64,000 bases of DNA from Larix kaempferi (lineage: Eukaryota > Streptophyta > Pinopsida > Pinales > Pinaceae): NCBI GenBank assembly GCA_027924585.1, contig BSBM01000643.1:18276501-18340500 (forward strand), given 5' to 3'. This document shows, piece after piece, positions 24,591 through 36,658 of this stretch (positions within the stretch are counted from its first letter, which is position 1; the number at the start of each line of letters is the position of its first letter). The notes below the pieces were generated by a model, which was given only the letters and a program-made list of their open reading frames with translations, did no database searches and was not told where the DNA came from. Made by a program: the position numbers and the translations under genes.

Positions 24591-25912
24591 TAGTGGAATT
24601 GCGACCCTTAAGAAATAAAACTCTATGGTGGGATCGGATTGATAGGGATGGATAAGATGTAGCCTAGAATGTAGAAATGCCAAATTGCACCCTTAAGATT
24701 AGTGGGTAAGTGTTACTTATTTAAGTTATAATTCAACTATGATAGAAGTTTAGAAAATCATGGCTGAGTCAAGACCTTCATATACGTAGATATAAACGCC
24801 GACTTTTCAAGAATTATTGAAGAATTGAAAGATTGAAGACTCTTTCTTGCTGAAACTTCCATTTGAGTATCGAAAGAGTAAAACAATGACGAATTTTGTA
24901 AAATAAAGTATCGAAACGACGAGGTGAACGCAATTATGTTAACCTCTTGACATGACAAAACAAATATGAAAAGACGACTAGACCTTAAGACAAGACTCGA
25001 TGAGACTATATAGACACATAAGATGAAACTTGGAAAGACCACCGAATTGGAGATCAAACAAAGACGATTTTAGTAAAACGATGTATGGAGATGATCAACA
25101 CAATGAACTGAATGTAATGCAGCTAAATTGAGGACATCATCAACCCTTGATGAAAATACGACTAGCCCGAGATGGAACTCTAAGAGGTTGAGAAAACACA
25201 CATAGTACGACTTGATGAGTCTGTCAAAGTAGTCCCATGACAACAGAAATGATGAAATGAGGTAAGGATGTGACAAGCTCATTGACTTGGACATGATGTT
25301 ACTAATGAAAGGACTAAGGGTTAAATTTCAATATGTTTGACTAAGTCACTAAATTTCGACAACTCGAATCCTATCTTATTATGAAACAACATTATTAAAA
25401 CATTTAGAGGTATTTGGGAGTAGTCTTATGAAATTAGGATTTTGGACAATTTGAGGGTCTCTCCTGATTTGTTAAAACCGTGATTATATCTTACCGAATA
25501 TTTCATGATGTTTACCTTCTCGTCTTGAAGGGAGGATAACCAAATAGATTTGAATCCTTATTTGGATTTTCTATGCTTTGATAAACTATTGGGTGGCAAT
25601 TAACGCAATGCAACTTGTTGAAATTTTGGACATCGTAGACCCTCGCGAATGAATAAGAGATATAGGAGATCTAGTTGAGACTAAAGATGATTGAATTGAT
25701 ATTATGCGAAGTTCCTAAGGATGTGTTGGAACCATGTTGGATGAAAAAGAAAACTAATGATTAGAACCACGAGTGCTTATGGCCATGATTATTCGAGAAA
25801 AATAGAATAGAATGACTTGGAGATGAGAATAGAAATTAAGATAAAGCCTAGCGTCGAAAGCAAGAGAACAAAAATTAACTTCGGGATGAAGTTTTATATA
25901 AGGAGGGGTGTA
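24590..25912 (+). mobile_element. Non-coding 3' internal region of a gypsy element, ending in a polypurine tract
   Basis: The segment ends TTCGGGATGAAGTTTTATAT then AAGGAGGGG, directly before an LTR start. A phrase about a self-complementary ACTTCGGGATGAAGTTT box followed by a purine tract is typical of the pol/3' LTR border of plant chromovirus-type gypsy elements. No integrase or chromodomain could be read here; the frames at 24758-25294 on the minus strand are unconvincing. Confidence 0.5.
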
Positions 25913-27007
25913 TGTAGTGCCCCTAGATAGTTGTAGACCCTGAGGGCACTTGTCGAGTGACCCAACTGATTGGAACTTCCACAAGTTAACCCTTTAAATT
26001 TATACTTCTGAATAATTGAAGAACAACTGGGTATGTACGTGACGACAACTGATGAATGAAAATAATGAATTGTATGACAGTTATGAAAGCAAATAATTAT
26101 CTATTCTGAAAAATAACATGTTGTGAATTGACTAGATGTATGTTGAATTATGTGATGAAAATGAAAGAAATACATGTAACGTAATGCCTTACTGATTAAC
26201 AAGATATAAGATGTTATGAGTAAACTGTAATTGCTTAACGATTAGCATGTATAAAATGATTATGATGAATGAGGACATGATTATTAATATGTGTTTTTGA
26301 GAATGTGTGCAGCGACAGGTGAAATGGTTCACCAATGGACACATAAAGGAAATAAAGGGTCGTAGAGTACGAATAAATCACACACAGAAGGACAACGATG
26401 GTGTCGAATTCCAACGGATCCCATGGCCGAGTTCAAAATCCCTTATTCGCTTACTCGGGGTTGCGTGAAGTCATGCGATGTGGACCACGACGGAGTTGGT
26501 CATGTACGAGTTGGGGGGCGCGCAGTAAGAACGGGCTTACTCCCCAGCGCAATTAGTCCCCAATAGCATGTAGACGGAGGATTAAAGGTAACAGATCCTA
26601 AATCCCTACATGAAGTTCCTGCAAGTCAAATGAAAATATATCGGCAGAAGGACCAGACAGTGTGGTACCTTGCCGAGAAACGAAAAGGATGGACGCAAGG
26701 ACTCAGCGATGTGGTAACTTCTCGAGAAATGGATACGACGGATAAATGGACCTGACAGAGTGGCACCATGTCTAAAGATGAGCATAAAGGACATATGGGC
26801 CCAATGGTGTGGCACCTAGGTCCTAACAGGGATGAATTGGTAAACTTTATACATAAAAACCATATACAATTGCATTTAGAACACTTGCTCATGAAAATAC
26901 ATTTTAGTATTAAAAATAATAGAAATAATTATTTTTAGGCATTTGCACATGTAAATACTTTTTAGTATTTAAAATATTAGAAATAATTATATTAGGAGAA
27001 AAATGGA
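25913..27007 (+). mobile_element. Truncated LTR of the array family
   Basis: Starts TGTAGTGCCCC immediately after the polypurine tract and aligns with the first ~1.1 kb of the array LTRs (compare 1228-2325), including the GGACC(C)GAC subrepeats near 26650-26810. It stops abruptly after AAAAATGGAAT, where family A integrase sequence begins. It has the same orientation as LTR copy 4, so the two could be 5' and 3' LTRs of one 21-kb decayed unit. Confidence 0.85.
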
Positions 27008-27650
27008 ATGCTCTGTCTGCCCATAGAGCATTGAAAAGTTGAGTATGCCAATTCTTATGATGACTAGCTACAGTCTTCTTAAGGATATTAATTAGGATTT
27101 TATTTGAAGACTCAACTAATCCATTTCCCTGTGGGTAATAATTGGCAGAGTACTTGGATTTAATTCCTTTCCATATTGGGTGAGATCAATAGAGGAAAAA
27201 TAAGATGCATTATAAAAAACCAATGATTCAGGAACCCCAAACCTAGTGACGATGTTACTCTCAAGAAAGGATATCACTTGGCTTGTATTGGAAACCCTGA
27301 GGGGAACCGCTTCTACCCATCTGGTAAAATAATATGTTGAAGTAAGGATATAACGATGTTGCAAGGAAGAGGCAAGGGTGATAGGACCAACAAAATCTAA
27401 ACCCCATTGCTGAAAGGGAAAGTGGACAGTAACTAGTTGAAGGGGAAATGCAGCTTTCTTAACCTTACTAGCACATCTTTGGCAGGCTTCACACTTTCTA
27501 GCAAAGGAATATGCATCTTTGAACAAATTTGGCCAATAATAACCAACACTTAATATTTTATGGGCTGTGGTCTCTCCTGAGTACCAAACCCGAAGACAAA
27601 ATTGTGGAGCGGAAAAATTTTGGGAAAAAAATTGATCTTTCCGCAATCCA
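27008..27650 (-). pseudogene. Gypsy family A integrase fragment (A1)
   Basis: The minus strand encodes the zinc-binding region (AHKILSVGYYWP...ARKCEACQR) and the catalytic core (FQQWGLDFVGPI with the first Asp). At the second catalytic position the residues read LVFYNASYF, where family members usually have Asp, so Tyr replaces it. The motif around the catalytic Glu (GNGLVESSNK) lies in a different frame after 27140. The fragment joins a truncated LTR on its left and a CGGATTGCGG repeat on its right, so neither end is an element end. It is non-functional. Confidence 0.85.
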
Positions 27651-27960
27651 CCTTGTGGGTTGTGGAATTGTGGAATTGCGGGAACGTTTGAAATGAATTA
27701 AGGTATCCGCAATCCGTAATATATTTTCAGGTTCAGAAAAGGCAATGCAATTTTATTTTTTAGTTTGGTTTCCGCTTTCCACAATCGGCATTGCGGAATG
27801 CGAAAACCAAAAATCTGATTTTTAGTGATCAAACACTTTTCGACTTCCGCAATCTGCATTGCGGGTTGCGGAAATGCAGAAGCAAGAAATTCAAAACTCA
27901 AAAAATTGGGATGCGGATTGCGGGATTGCGGAAACAATGTATTTCCAAGAAAAAGAATGC
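27600..27960. repeat. CCGCAATCCGCA-type minisatellite block
   Basis: Degenerate repeats of CCGCAATCCGCA, GCGGAATGCG and ATTGCGGGATTGCGGAAAC fill this stretch in both orientations. The same words return at 34370-34800, 45105-45205 and 46185-46325. Confidence 0.7.
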
Positions 27961-28069
27961 TTTCTACAACTCACAATATGCATAAAAACAAAAGTTATTT
28001 GCAAGTTTTATTAGATTCAAAGCATGCAAAAGTGAGAATGAAAGGCATTAATCATAGAACCATATGATA

Positions 28070-29520
28070 ATTATGAGAGAATTGTATATTATCTCAATTA
28101 ATAATTAACTAGGACTCCCATTTTTATAAGATAAAAATGGGATCTGTTGTGCCTACAACAAATAACGACTAGCTAGGCGAAGTAGTTATCTTTGTAAAAA
28201 AAATAATCTTCAAAGTTCAGGAAGGAATATGTCAGTATGAGAAAGTATTTCAGTCTGTACCCTGAAAATGTCTTCATAAAATACCAAAAAATAAGCAAAG
28301 TTAATTCATATATAATTGATGTTTCCCCAGTCAAACCACATAATGATACTGAATTGAAATGTAACCTAGAAGCAAAAAGGTATTCTCTGTTCTAATATGC
28401 AAGCATGAGAGGGAAGTTTGTGATAAGCCTAAGGAAAAATATTCTACTAATTCCAGATCACCAGGTCATTAATCATCTTGAGTTATTAATCATTTATCCA
28501 TGCATTTACTATTTTTTTTTTGAATATTAAAATAAAACTAAGACTTTGTTGAAACAAGACCATTGCCCTGACTTGGTGATCATATTTTGGAAATGCCATT
28601 CACAGATCCTACCTTGAAACTGGACAAGCCAGCTCTATAAAGAGACTCCTTGTCTTTTAGCTTTTAACTAAAAGCAATTACCATGGCTTGGTAACCACAT
28701 AGCATTAATTTCAGTCCAGAGCAGAACCCATGATCATGGTCCGGATGGCTTGTAATAAGACCCCCTATCCTTGAGTTCAACAAATGTCTTAACAAAGAAA
28801 ACCAAAGTCTATTAGAATGTAAATTGCAAGACACTACCTTGGCTTGGTAACCAAATTTTAGTAGCGTCATTCACTGATACTTGCATATCATGAGTGGACC
28901 GACCTATGATAGGATCTTCCACTTTCCAGCAAATAGCTGAAAGTCACCTCCCTAGATTGATGACCATATGTGGAGATGTCATTACACCAAATATCTATGC
29001 ACATGATAGGCTAGCTTGTGATAAGACCCCCTATATTACAATTTACAATCATTTAGGCGAATTTTACTGGATTCCAAGATGATCAAGGTGGGATCCAGAA
29101 TAACAAAAGATTCACCAGACTATAAAGTTTTACTGCCAATCACTAATGGAACATATGACAGGAAGACCAAGTCACTCCTATGGCTTCAATTATCAAATGA
29201 GAAAGCATCAATTTCAGAGTCTGCATGGATTGCTTGCTATATTTTATAAAAATACACCTTCATGTACATACCAAGTACATAATAGTCTAACATGACCACC
29301 CCAAATTTTCAAACTCAATTGATTTGAAATAAACTGATCAACAACTTTGGCCAAATGCTTCATTATTATCATGCTTTGAAAGAAAAAAAAATTCAGAAAA
29401 TAATCCAATAGAAAACAAAAACGAAAAACAAATCACTCCTATGTACAGATAAGCCAATGCTTACCTTAAATGAAATACTTCTTCAAAAGTTGAATGTTTA
29501 CTGGATGGCTTTCAAAGAAA
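28070..29520. repeat. Degenerate tandem repeat in non-coding DNA
   Basis: No gene. Between about 28560 and 29040 related phrases recur: GACTTGGTGATCATATTTTG, GGCTTGGTAACCACATAG, GGCTTGGTAACCAAATTTT, AGATTGATGACCATATGTGG. Two copies of AAGACCCCCTAT lie near 28757 and 29023. Spacing is about 110-160 bp. Confidence 0.45.
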
Positions 29521-30118
29521 CCTTCCAATGTCTGTAATCAAACAATACTAGGGACACAATTTTATGTAATAATGGATGGCTCTAGCCACAAGCGTTGAAA
29601 CTTAGCATATTCATTTTTATCCTTGTGTTGTTTGTCCCATTTCAAGACCAAATCCCCTACTTGGTAATCTCTTTCAGTTGAAGATTTTTCATCAAACTAT
29701 CTTTTTACTAGTTGTTGATGTTGGTATAATTTATTTTTTGACTTCTCCCTCTCCTCTTCTAATTTAAGCAATCAATGAATTATGTTATGAAGGGGAGAGG
29801 AGTCATCCTGTTGCAATGATTGAGCCAATTGTAATGAAGGAAGTAAGAGGTTTGAAGTTAAAATAGCTTCCTTACCATAAACCAAGCAGTAAGGGGAATT
29901 TCCAATATCAACTATTAGAGTTACTCTGTCTGCCCATAGAGCATTGAAAAGTTGAGTATGCCAATTATTATGATGACTAGCTACATTATTCTTCAGGATA
30001 TTAATCAGGATTTTATTTGAAGACTCAACTAATCCATTTCCCCGTGGGTAATAATTGGAAGGGTACTTGAATTTAATTCCTTTCCATATTGGGTGAGATC
30101 AATAGAGGAAAAATAAGA
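29520..30118 (-). pseudogene. Gypsy family A integrase C-terminal part (A2)
   Basis: The minus strand reads YYPRGNGLVESSNK, NWHTQLFNALWADR and then the C-terminal domain (LKLEEEREKSKNKLYQHQQ, DYQVGDLVLKWDK). This is the core/C-terminal integrase region of the same family as the fragment at 27.0-27.65 kb. The shared 190 bp (27010-27205 and 29927-30118) are close to identical. In-frame stops occur, including a TGA after NIIH and a TAG where Trp is expected before FDEK. It ends at a sharp junction near 30118 with family B RNase H. Confidence 0.85.
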
Positions 30119-30545
30119 AAACCAAATTCACAAAGAAACTCTATCCATCTAGCTTGCCTAGCATTCAAGTTTGTCTGATCAAACAAATACTTCAAGCTCA
30201 TGTGGTCTGTTCTAAGCTCGAATCTCCTTCCCATCAAATAATATCTCCACATCTTGAGAGCATGTACTATGACTGCTAATTCTAAATCATGTGTGGCATA
30301 ATTCTTTTCATGCTCTTTTAATTTCCTTGACTCATAGAAATCACAAATCCTTCTTGCATGAGCAGTCCACCTAGCCCTTCAATGCAAGCATCTGTGCACA
30401 CTACAAAATCCTTCTTTGGATTTGCTATCTTCAAAACAGGAGCGCTGGTAAGTAACTCCTTTAACTTCTGAAAACTTTTCTCACACTTTTCGGACCATAC
30501 AAATTTGATATTCTTCCTCTGCATTGAATTAATTGGGTGAGCTAT
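30118..30545 (-). pseudogene. Element B RNase H domain, truncated
   Basis: After a frameshift near 30540 the frame reads FVWSEKCEKSFQKLKELL, then FVVCTDACIEGLGGLL with the first catalytic Asp. After another shift near 30345 it reads EKNYATHDLELAVIVHALK (the Glu helix) and RTDHMSLKYLFDQ. Sequence stops at EFLCEFG, just short of the linker, where it joins family A integrase. Confidence 0.8.
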
Positions 30546-31450
30546 CTTGAAGAATCCTTCTGTAGTAACCAGCAAGACCCATGAAAGATCTAACATCTGA
30601 AACATTCTTTGGAGTAGACCAATCCATGATGGCATTAATCTTCTTCGGATCCACTGCAATTCCTTCTTCAGAAATGACATGACCCAAATACTGCACCCTC
30701 TTTTGGTAAAACTCACACTTGCTTAACTTGGCATACAACTGATGTTCTCTAAGCACTTGCAACACCATCCTTAGATATTCTTCATGCTCTTCTTCATTCC
30801 TTGAATATACAAGAATGTCATCCAAGAACACAATCACAAACTTATCCAAATATTTGCTGAAGACACTATTCATGAGACACATGAATGTGGTTGGTGCATT
30901 GGTAAGACTAAATGGAACCACAGTGAACTCATAATGACCATATCTAGTTCTAAAATTTGTCTTGTGAATGTCTTATTCTTTAATTCTCACTTGATGATAG
31001 CCAAACCTCAAGTCAATCTTTGAAAACACCCTAGCTTCCTTCATTTGATCAAACAAGTCATCAATTCTTGGCAATGGATACTTGTTCTTGACTGTCACTT
31101 TATTAAGCTGCCTGTAATCAATACACAGCCTTAAAGTCCCATCCTTCTTTTTAACAAATAACACCGTTTCTCCCCAAGGAGACACACTTGGCCTGATATA
31201 ACTTTTGTTTATTAAATCCTGTAGCTGCATCTTTAACTCTACCAATTACGGTGTGCTCATTCTATAAGGAGCTTTGGAATTCGGTGCTTCCCCTTGAACA
31301 AGATCGATGGTAAAATCAATATCTCTCTTTGGTGGTAGTACCGACACTTCATCCAAAAATACATCTTGGAACTCTTGGAATATCTGGAAGTCCTCTATCC
31401 TTAGTCCTTTGTCCTCCGACGAATCTGATATATGAACTGCATATAGTTGT
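30529..31450 (-). pseudogene. Element B reverse transcriptase
   Basis: RT fingers and palm are readable in one frame: [39 protein letters not shown], the catalytic FLDDILVYS and a thumb ending [10 protein letters not shown]. Stops in frame are TGA at 31450-31452, TAA at 31246-31248 and TAA at 30973-30975. One Asp of the [11 protein letters not shown] box is present. The match is to plant Ty3/gypsy RT. It lies in the same frame as the upstream protease and gag 3' half. Confidence 0.9.
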
Positions 31451-32085
31451 CAACCTTTTTTATAAAACGTTTTCAACTGTAAGGCTGAAATCTGTCTTAC
31501 TGAAACTTGCTTGGCAATTCCTCTTACCAATCCTAGTATTCCCTCTTCATCAATACATTCAAGTGCTTTCTCATAACAATCCAACTTGGCTCTATGCCTT
31601 TCCAACCAATCCATGCCAATTAAGGCATCATAAGATCCTAATGGAAATACATTTAAATTTGCATGTGTGTGGAGTCCATTCAATTCTATGGGGCATTCCA
31701 CTACCACTTCACTAACTTTTCTCTTGGTCCCTGTGGCTAATTGAACTAGCCAAGACTTATTATGCTTCACTTTTTTAAGAGAACAACCTTCAACCACTTT
31801 TGGAGAAACATAACTATGAGTAGATCCTGGATCAATCAAAACAAAAATAGATTGCTTAGCAATCTTACCTTCAACTTCCACCACTAATGATTGATGATCT
31901 GTCTGATGATTATCCAACGCTGCATGAATTCGAGGCATTTCCCTTGCCATGCCGTCCACTATTGCTGCTCCATTTAAGTTGTGCAACCTTCGGGGATTCT
32001 CCTTCCGATGTGGGCAACCCTTTAGCATGTGGTTCTCTCCACATCCCCAAGACTGAAGTGGCCCTTTTGATGTCTTTTCTGCTAC
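31450..32085 (-). pseudogene. Element B gag zinc knuckle and aspartic protease
   Basis: A zinc-knuckle remnant (GCGENHMLKGCP) is followed by a retropepsin with active site VLIDPGSTHSYV and a downstream GMDWLERHRAKLDC motif typical of plant gypsy proteases. The first knuckle cysteine appears lost. The frame ends in a TGA leading into the RT linker. Family role: cleaves the Gag-Pol polyprotein in retrotransposon particles. Confidence 0.85.
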
Positions 32086-33220
32086 TATTGCTTGCTTGAA
32101 TCCTTTCCTTGCTTGCTGCCCCCGTGGAAAGATTCTGGGATGACTTTTGAATGGTGGTTTGAAGCCAGTTTTCTTTTGATCAAACCTCCCTCTTGGATTT
32201 CCTTTCCATGCTGGGTGAACCTCTGATTTTCCTTTACTCTACTCATAGCTATGCATTTCCATTCTAATGGCTTCATCAAGACTTGGGGGATTAACAAACT
32301 CAATCCTATCTCTGAAACTTTGAGGTAGACTCTCAAGGAAGCATTGGATTTTTACTCTCTCATCTTTAATGTAATCCACATACCTCAATAATTCCAAAAA
32401 TTTATGGACATGTTCTTCCATAGATTTTTGTCCCAACCTGAGTTCATTGACCTCTTTTCTCTTACTGTCACAATACCTAGCAGAAAGGTATTTTTCCTTG
32501 AAATACTTCTTAAATCTTTCCCAATTGATCTTCCTTTCACTGATCCCTTTTACTTGCAAGAGGTTGTCCCTCCAAATTGAAGCTCTGCCATTTAAATTGT
32601 AAATGGAAATTTTGGCCTTTTTCATTTTCCGAGTAATCATGAATTCTAAAATATTTCTTCATTCCAAGAAGCCATGCCTCTGCCTCTTGGCCAGTCTTGT
32701 CTTCTCCATCAAATGTGGGAGGCATTGCCTTCCTAAATTCTCCATGTGGGATTCCCTTTAAATTCTTTCTTCCATCAAATCTCCCGGGCATATTCCTTGG
32801 GCTTCTTTGAGAACCTTTGGAGTCACATGTTCTGCTGGAAGAAGATCTAGAGGAAGGTGTTCTATGCTTTTTACTCATAGAACTCTTCCTCGGGCTTGGA
32901 GTCCTCTTCTTTGAATGACCTTTAGAGTGACTCTCTGCATCTCTTCCTTCTTCACCTACATTACTTGGGTTGGAACCAAGGTTTATCCTCTGCAGCATAT
33001 TAGTGAGGCTTTGCAAAATAGAAGCATTGAGTTGGTTTTGTTCTTCCTGAGCCTTCATCAATCTTTCATTGAAGCTCACCATGATTTCAACCAAATTCCG
33101 CGGAGTTATTTGCTTCCTTCTCCCATTAGATTCAGTCTCAGCATTCCCTTCATGCACATTTTCTCCTTGCACATCTTCATCATGCTCATAAGGATCCTGA
33201 GCATCATTTATGGTCACCAT
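32085..33220 (-). pseudogene. Element B gag
   Basis: The likely Met at 33220 starts a 227-codon frame: an acidic N-terminus, a Gln-rich helix, a Ser/Arg/Lys-rich basic stretch, then the start of the retrotransposon gag domain (PPTFDGEDKTGQEAEAWL). A frameshift near 32640 moves to the frame carrying the rest of the capsid-like domain (RASIWRDNLLQ, WERFKKYFKEKYLS, LRLGQKSMEEHVHKFLELL). A TAG at 32239-32241 precedes a basic linker to the zinc knuckle. Gag forms the particle and binds the element RNA. Confidence 0.85.
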
Positions 33221-35047
33221 TTTCCCTGTATGCTGCTTCTGCTACAACTATTTAAATCTTATGAGCTACAAGCACTGTGAATTATGAAATTTTTTATTAA
33301 AGATCTTAAGAATGCATATAGAAATATAAAATATCACTATTTAACATAATCATACTCATGGAATCATTTACAGAGTTACTATGTCTTCATTTTTACCCAT
33401 TCATGCAATTCTGGAATTTGCCCATATTGTCAACAATTTGACAAAACAGTCACTGGCATTTTTCTGCTCTAAATATCTATGATGTATGATAGTCCCATTC
33501 AAATTATGGTTATGTGTCAATATTCAATGCTAGATAAGCTTTCCAATTCCTATTCCGGTGCTCCATTCTGACTTCGGGTGTGGAAACTATATTACTTCAA
33601 AAATGACAACTTTTACCAAAACTTCTACACTTTTACACAGTTACAAAATATCTTGAGTGCCAACTTCAGCCACATGTAGAAGCAAATCTAGAAAGATTCA
33701 ACAAAACATTTTTATCGGGTGAAGTTAGTCCATACAACAAGGAACACTAAGAAACTCGCGTATCTCTGTTTCGATGCACCATTCATTTTCTATTAAATTC
33801 TGGGTTTGACTACTTTCCACTTTTCACATTTTTCCAAAATTCCCAATTTTGGGCCAAAAATGGTCATCTCCCAAACTGTGCATTTCTGGAAAATCTTTGT
33901 CTAACATGAATTGTCTGTTTTCATGAGAATAAGAAATGTTGACTTCAATAAATTTCTTGAATCCTTCATCTAAGGTCACTTTCGTCCATTGCAAGGTTTT
34001 TAAAATCTCCAAAAGGTGGCCCGAAATAGTGCTTTTTGGCCTTCTTGCACACCCCGACTCCATATCCTTTGGAGTTTGAATCCAAAATTTCAAACTTAAC
34101 ACTGTGCCTGCTACATGGCTGCTCTATATCAGTTTCAGGTCAACTTTTGTCAAGCGTGGGGACATCGATTTGTAAAAGCCATTAATCCCAAATTTATGCC
34201 AAATTGGAGCATAATGGGCTTGGGATCCTCACTGGTTCATTCATGGCTTCTGTTAATGGCCTCAGAACGCCACTGACCTCATCCAATTTTGATTCAGCAT
34301 ACTCCTGCTATCCAAAAATCAAATTTCGGGCTCTATACTTTTTTTTTTTAAACTTGAACTCGCAACCCGAAATCCAAAATCCGAAATCACTGCGGGTGTG
34401 GAATTGTGGAAATCCAAAACGCAATTTTAAAAAAAAATTCGTTCCTGCAACCCGCAACCTGAAATCCGAAATCCCGCAATTGCGGAAATCCAAAACAAAA
34501 TTTTCAAAAAAAATTTGCGTTCTCGTAACCCGCAACCCAAAATCCGAAATCCCGCAATTATGGAAATCCAAAACATAATTTTCAAAAATTTTGCACTCCC
34601 GCAACCCGAAATCCGAAATCTGAAATCCCGCAATTGCGGGTGTGGAATTGCGGAAATCCAAAACACAATTTTCAAACATTTTTGCATTCCTGCAACCTGC
34701 AACCTGAAATCCCGCAATTGCGGGTGCGGAATTGTGGAAATCCAAAACGCAAAAAATTTGGAAATCCTCGTTCCCGCAATCCGCAACCGTGGAACACCTT
34801 CGTCCATGCAACTTGCGAGGTTCATATCTCCTTCGTCCCTTTGCAAAATGAGGCGAGTCTAGTAACATTGGAAATATCTTGCAGAGCTCTATGTAATGGT
34901 ATGATCCCCTGCCCCACCTAAGAACTCTGATTCTGCCATTTTTTCAAATCAAAATGACACCCCAAGCTTCACCAATACCACGTTAAAACATTATGGTATA
35001 TGCCTGTAACTCACATTTTGGCCCAAGCAGCCCCGATGTTGCAACAT
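33221..35047 (-). mobile_element. Element B untranslated leader with internal minisatellite
   Basis: This is the stretch between the primer site and gag. No gene. It contains the CCGCAATTGCGG repeat block (34370-34800), in which several open frames arise only from the repeat. Confidence 0.6.
34370..34800. repeat. Minisatellite of CCCGCAATTGCGGAAATCC units
   Basis: Five or so units of about 80-110 bp combine CGCAACCCGCAACCTGAAAT, CCCGCAATTGCGG and CCAAAACNCAATTTTCAAA. The core CCGCAATTGCGG is a perfect 12-bp palindrome. Frames through it on both strands are repeat artefacts. Confidence 0.85.
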
Positions 35048-35049
35048 GG

Positions 35050-35061
35050 GCTCTGATACCA
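35050..35061 (-). other. Primer-binding site of element B
   Basis: The minus strand reads TGGTATCAGAGC three bases after the LTR end. This matches the plant initiator-Met tRNA 3' end and fixes the orientation of element B. Confidence 0.9.
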
Positions 35062-35064
35062 CTC

Positions 35065-36658
35065 TGTCACGTCCCCTTCCATCAATCCAGTGCAAGGAAG
35101 GAAAATGACCAAACATACCGGGCTTATTTGGCAATCTCAGCCCCATACATTACTAAGAAATTCATGGATAAATAAAAACTTGGGTATACATATTCATACT
35201 CAGCAAACACAACGGAATTAAACACTATATATACACACAGTTTCATCATGCATATAATAGTCATTAATTATCACATTGCATAAAAAAGGATTCCTTTCAT
35301 TTCATCAGCATGAACAATTATCATTCATAATTAACACATTGCAGAACACATAATGCATATAGTTTAAACCACAGAGAACACTTATCTTTGAGATGAAGCT
35401 ATCCAAACAACTGGCTATGTGAGAGCAACATTCCACCCAACCATAGATCTATGTCCAGCCTATATTCTTTCAATTGAGAGATCACCCCTAAGTTGGGTTG
35501 TGTATCCACTAAGGAGGAACTAAATGGGCTCACGCACAGCCATGGTTTCACTCAACAGCTATGCTAAGCCAACACACAGTTGGATTTATCAAGCATACAA
35601 AAGACAAAGGAGGGAAATGCTAAGCCAGTGAGCTCAACCATAGAGCTACAGGCATCTCAAGATAATTCAAACAGTCAAGGCACCCACCGTACCTACCACA
35701 CCTAACACATGGAAGGTCCCCTTCTCTTCTGCACAGTCCCTCAAGAGTCCCTTCCCTCCGGTTCTCTTCAGGATGGGCATAGAAAGGTCCAAGCTGCTAA
35801 TTCCTTGAGATTCCAGCCTTCACTGGGTTTATCAAGCATTTCCAACCTTTGTTCTAGAATTCACACTTGGAATTTCTCAATTCGGTGATCAAATGTCTCA
35901 ATCCTGTCACTGAAATTCTGGGCTATAAAAACTGGGTTTTTCTATGGATTTCAGGGTATCTAATGCTTTCAAATTTTCCCCAAGGTTCATATCTATGGAT
36001 CCCCCATTGGATTTTTCTGTCAATACCAAATTGAGGGTGTTTATGGCTCTTCAAAATGTGGGTTCTTGCAAAGTTGTGATTTTTGGTTTTTCTCATTGCT
36101 GGGCATGTGTAATGGATGAAAACTGATGCTAGCATCCTCAACAATGTAATGGAAATGAGGAAGAACCAATTCTCATGAGGTAAAGTGACTTGTGGTACGA
36201 TAAAAGCAGATCCCATACCTGCCATACAAATTTCTGGGCTGCCCATGCTCCATTGAAGCCATGGACTGAATTCTTCAACAACTTCCTTACAACAGAATTA
36301 AATGTCACAAAGGAAAGTCAAATGGGTTAACAAGATGACATTTGGAAGCATATGGTTCATCCCCACAACCCCCTCACCACTCCCTAGTGGATACACATGG
36401 CTCCTTCTCATTCGTTGCTTCCATAGCCAGTTTTGGTATTTTATTGCAATATCAAATATTTACATCATTTACAATATTCCATGGCTTAATAGCTCATGGG
36501 TAATAAAATATCAAATACTTGTCCATTTTAAATAAGATCCGAACACACACTAGCGGAGCCTTGTCCTTGAGCTCCACGCTAGGGAAACATACATCGCATG
36601 TATACAACATTTACATTAAAAACCAATATTTCATAAGGGTCAAAATTGGGGTATTACA
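35065..36658 (-). mobile_element. LTR of element B (1594 bp)
   Basis: On the plus strand it runs from TGTCACGTCCCC to GGGGTATTACA; on the element's own strand it is TGTAATACCCC...GGGGACGTGACA, with matching short inverted termini. The primer site follows at the correct distance. Just outside its right edge (36659-36672) lies TTCCCCTCCCCCTT, a purine tract on the element strand. That looks like the polypurine tract of another copy, but could be chance. Confidence 0.85.

Larger units (their letters stand above)
30118..36658 (-). mobile_element. Gypsy element B (LTR, primer site, gag, protease, RT, partial RNase H)
   Basis: On the minus strand the order is LTR (36658-35065), primer site (35061-35050), a ~1.8 kb leader, gag, protease, RT and the start of RNase H. 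It is cut at 30118, where family A integrase begins, so its integrase and 3' LTR are missing. Family A sequence lies on both sides (36.7-38.0 kb and 29.5-30.1 kb), so B probably inserted into an A copy and a later deletion removed the 3' part of B with part of A. This is a dead, non-autonomous copy. Confidence 0.8.

Noticed and set aside
24758-25294. Minus-strand ORFs of 99 and 74 codons before the truncated LTR
   Set aside because: Hydrophobic, low-complexity frames opposite an element 3' region. No pol similarity seen.
34308-34921. Long ORFs of repeated NPQPEI/NCGNPK type on both strands
   Set aside because: Produced by the CCGCAATTGCGG minisatellite; overlapping frames on both strands look alike.
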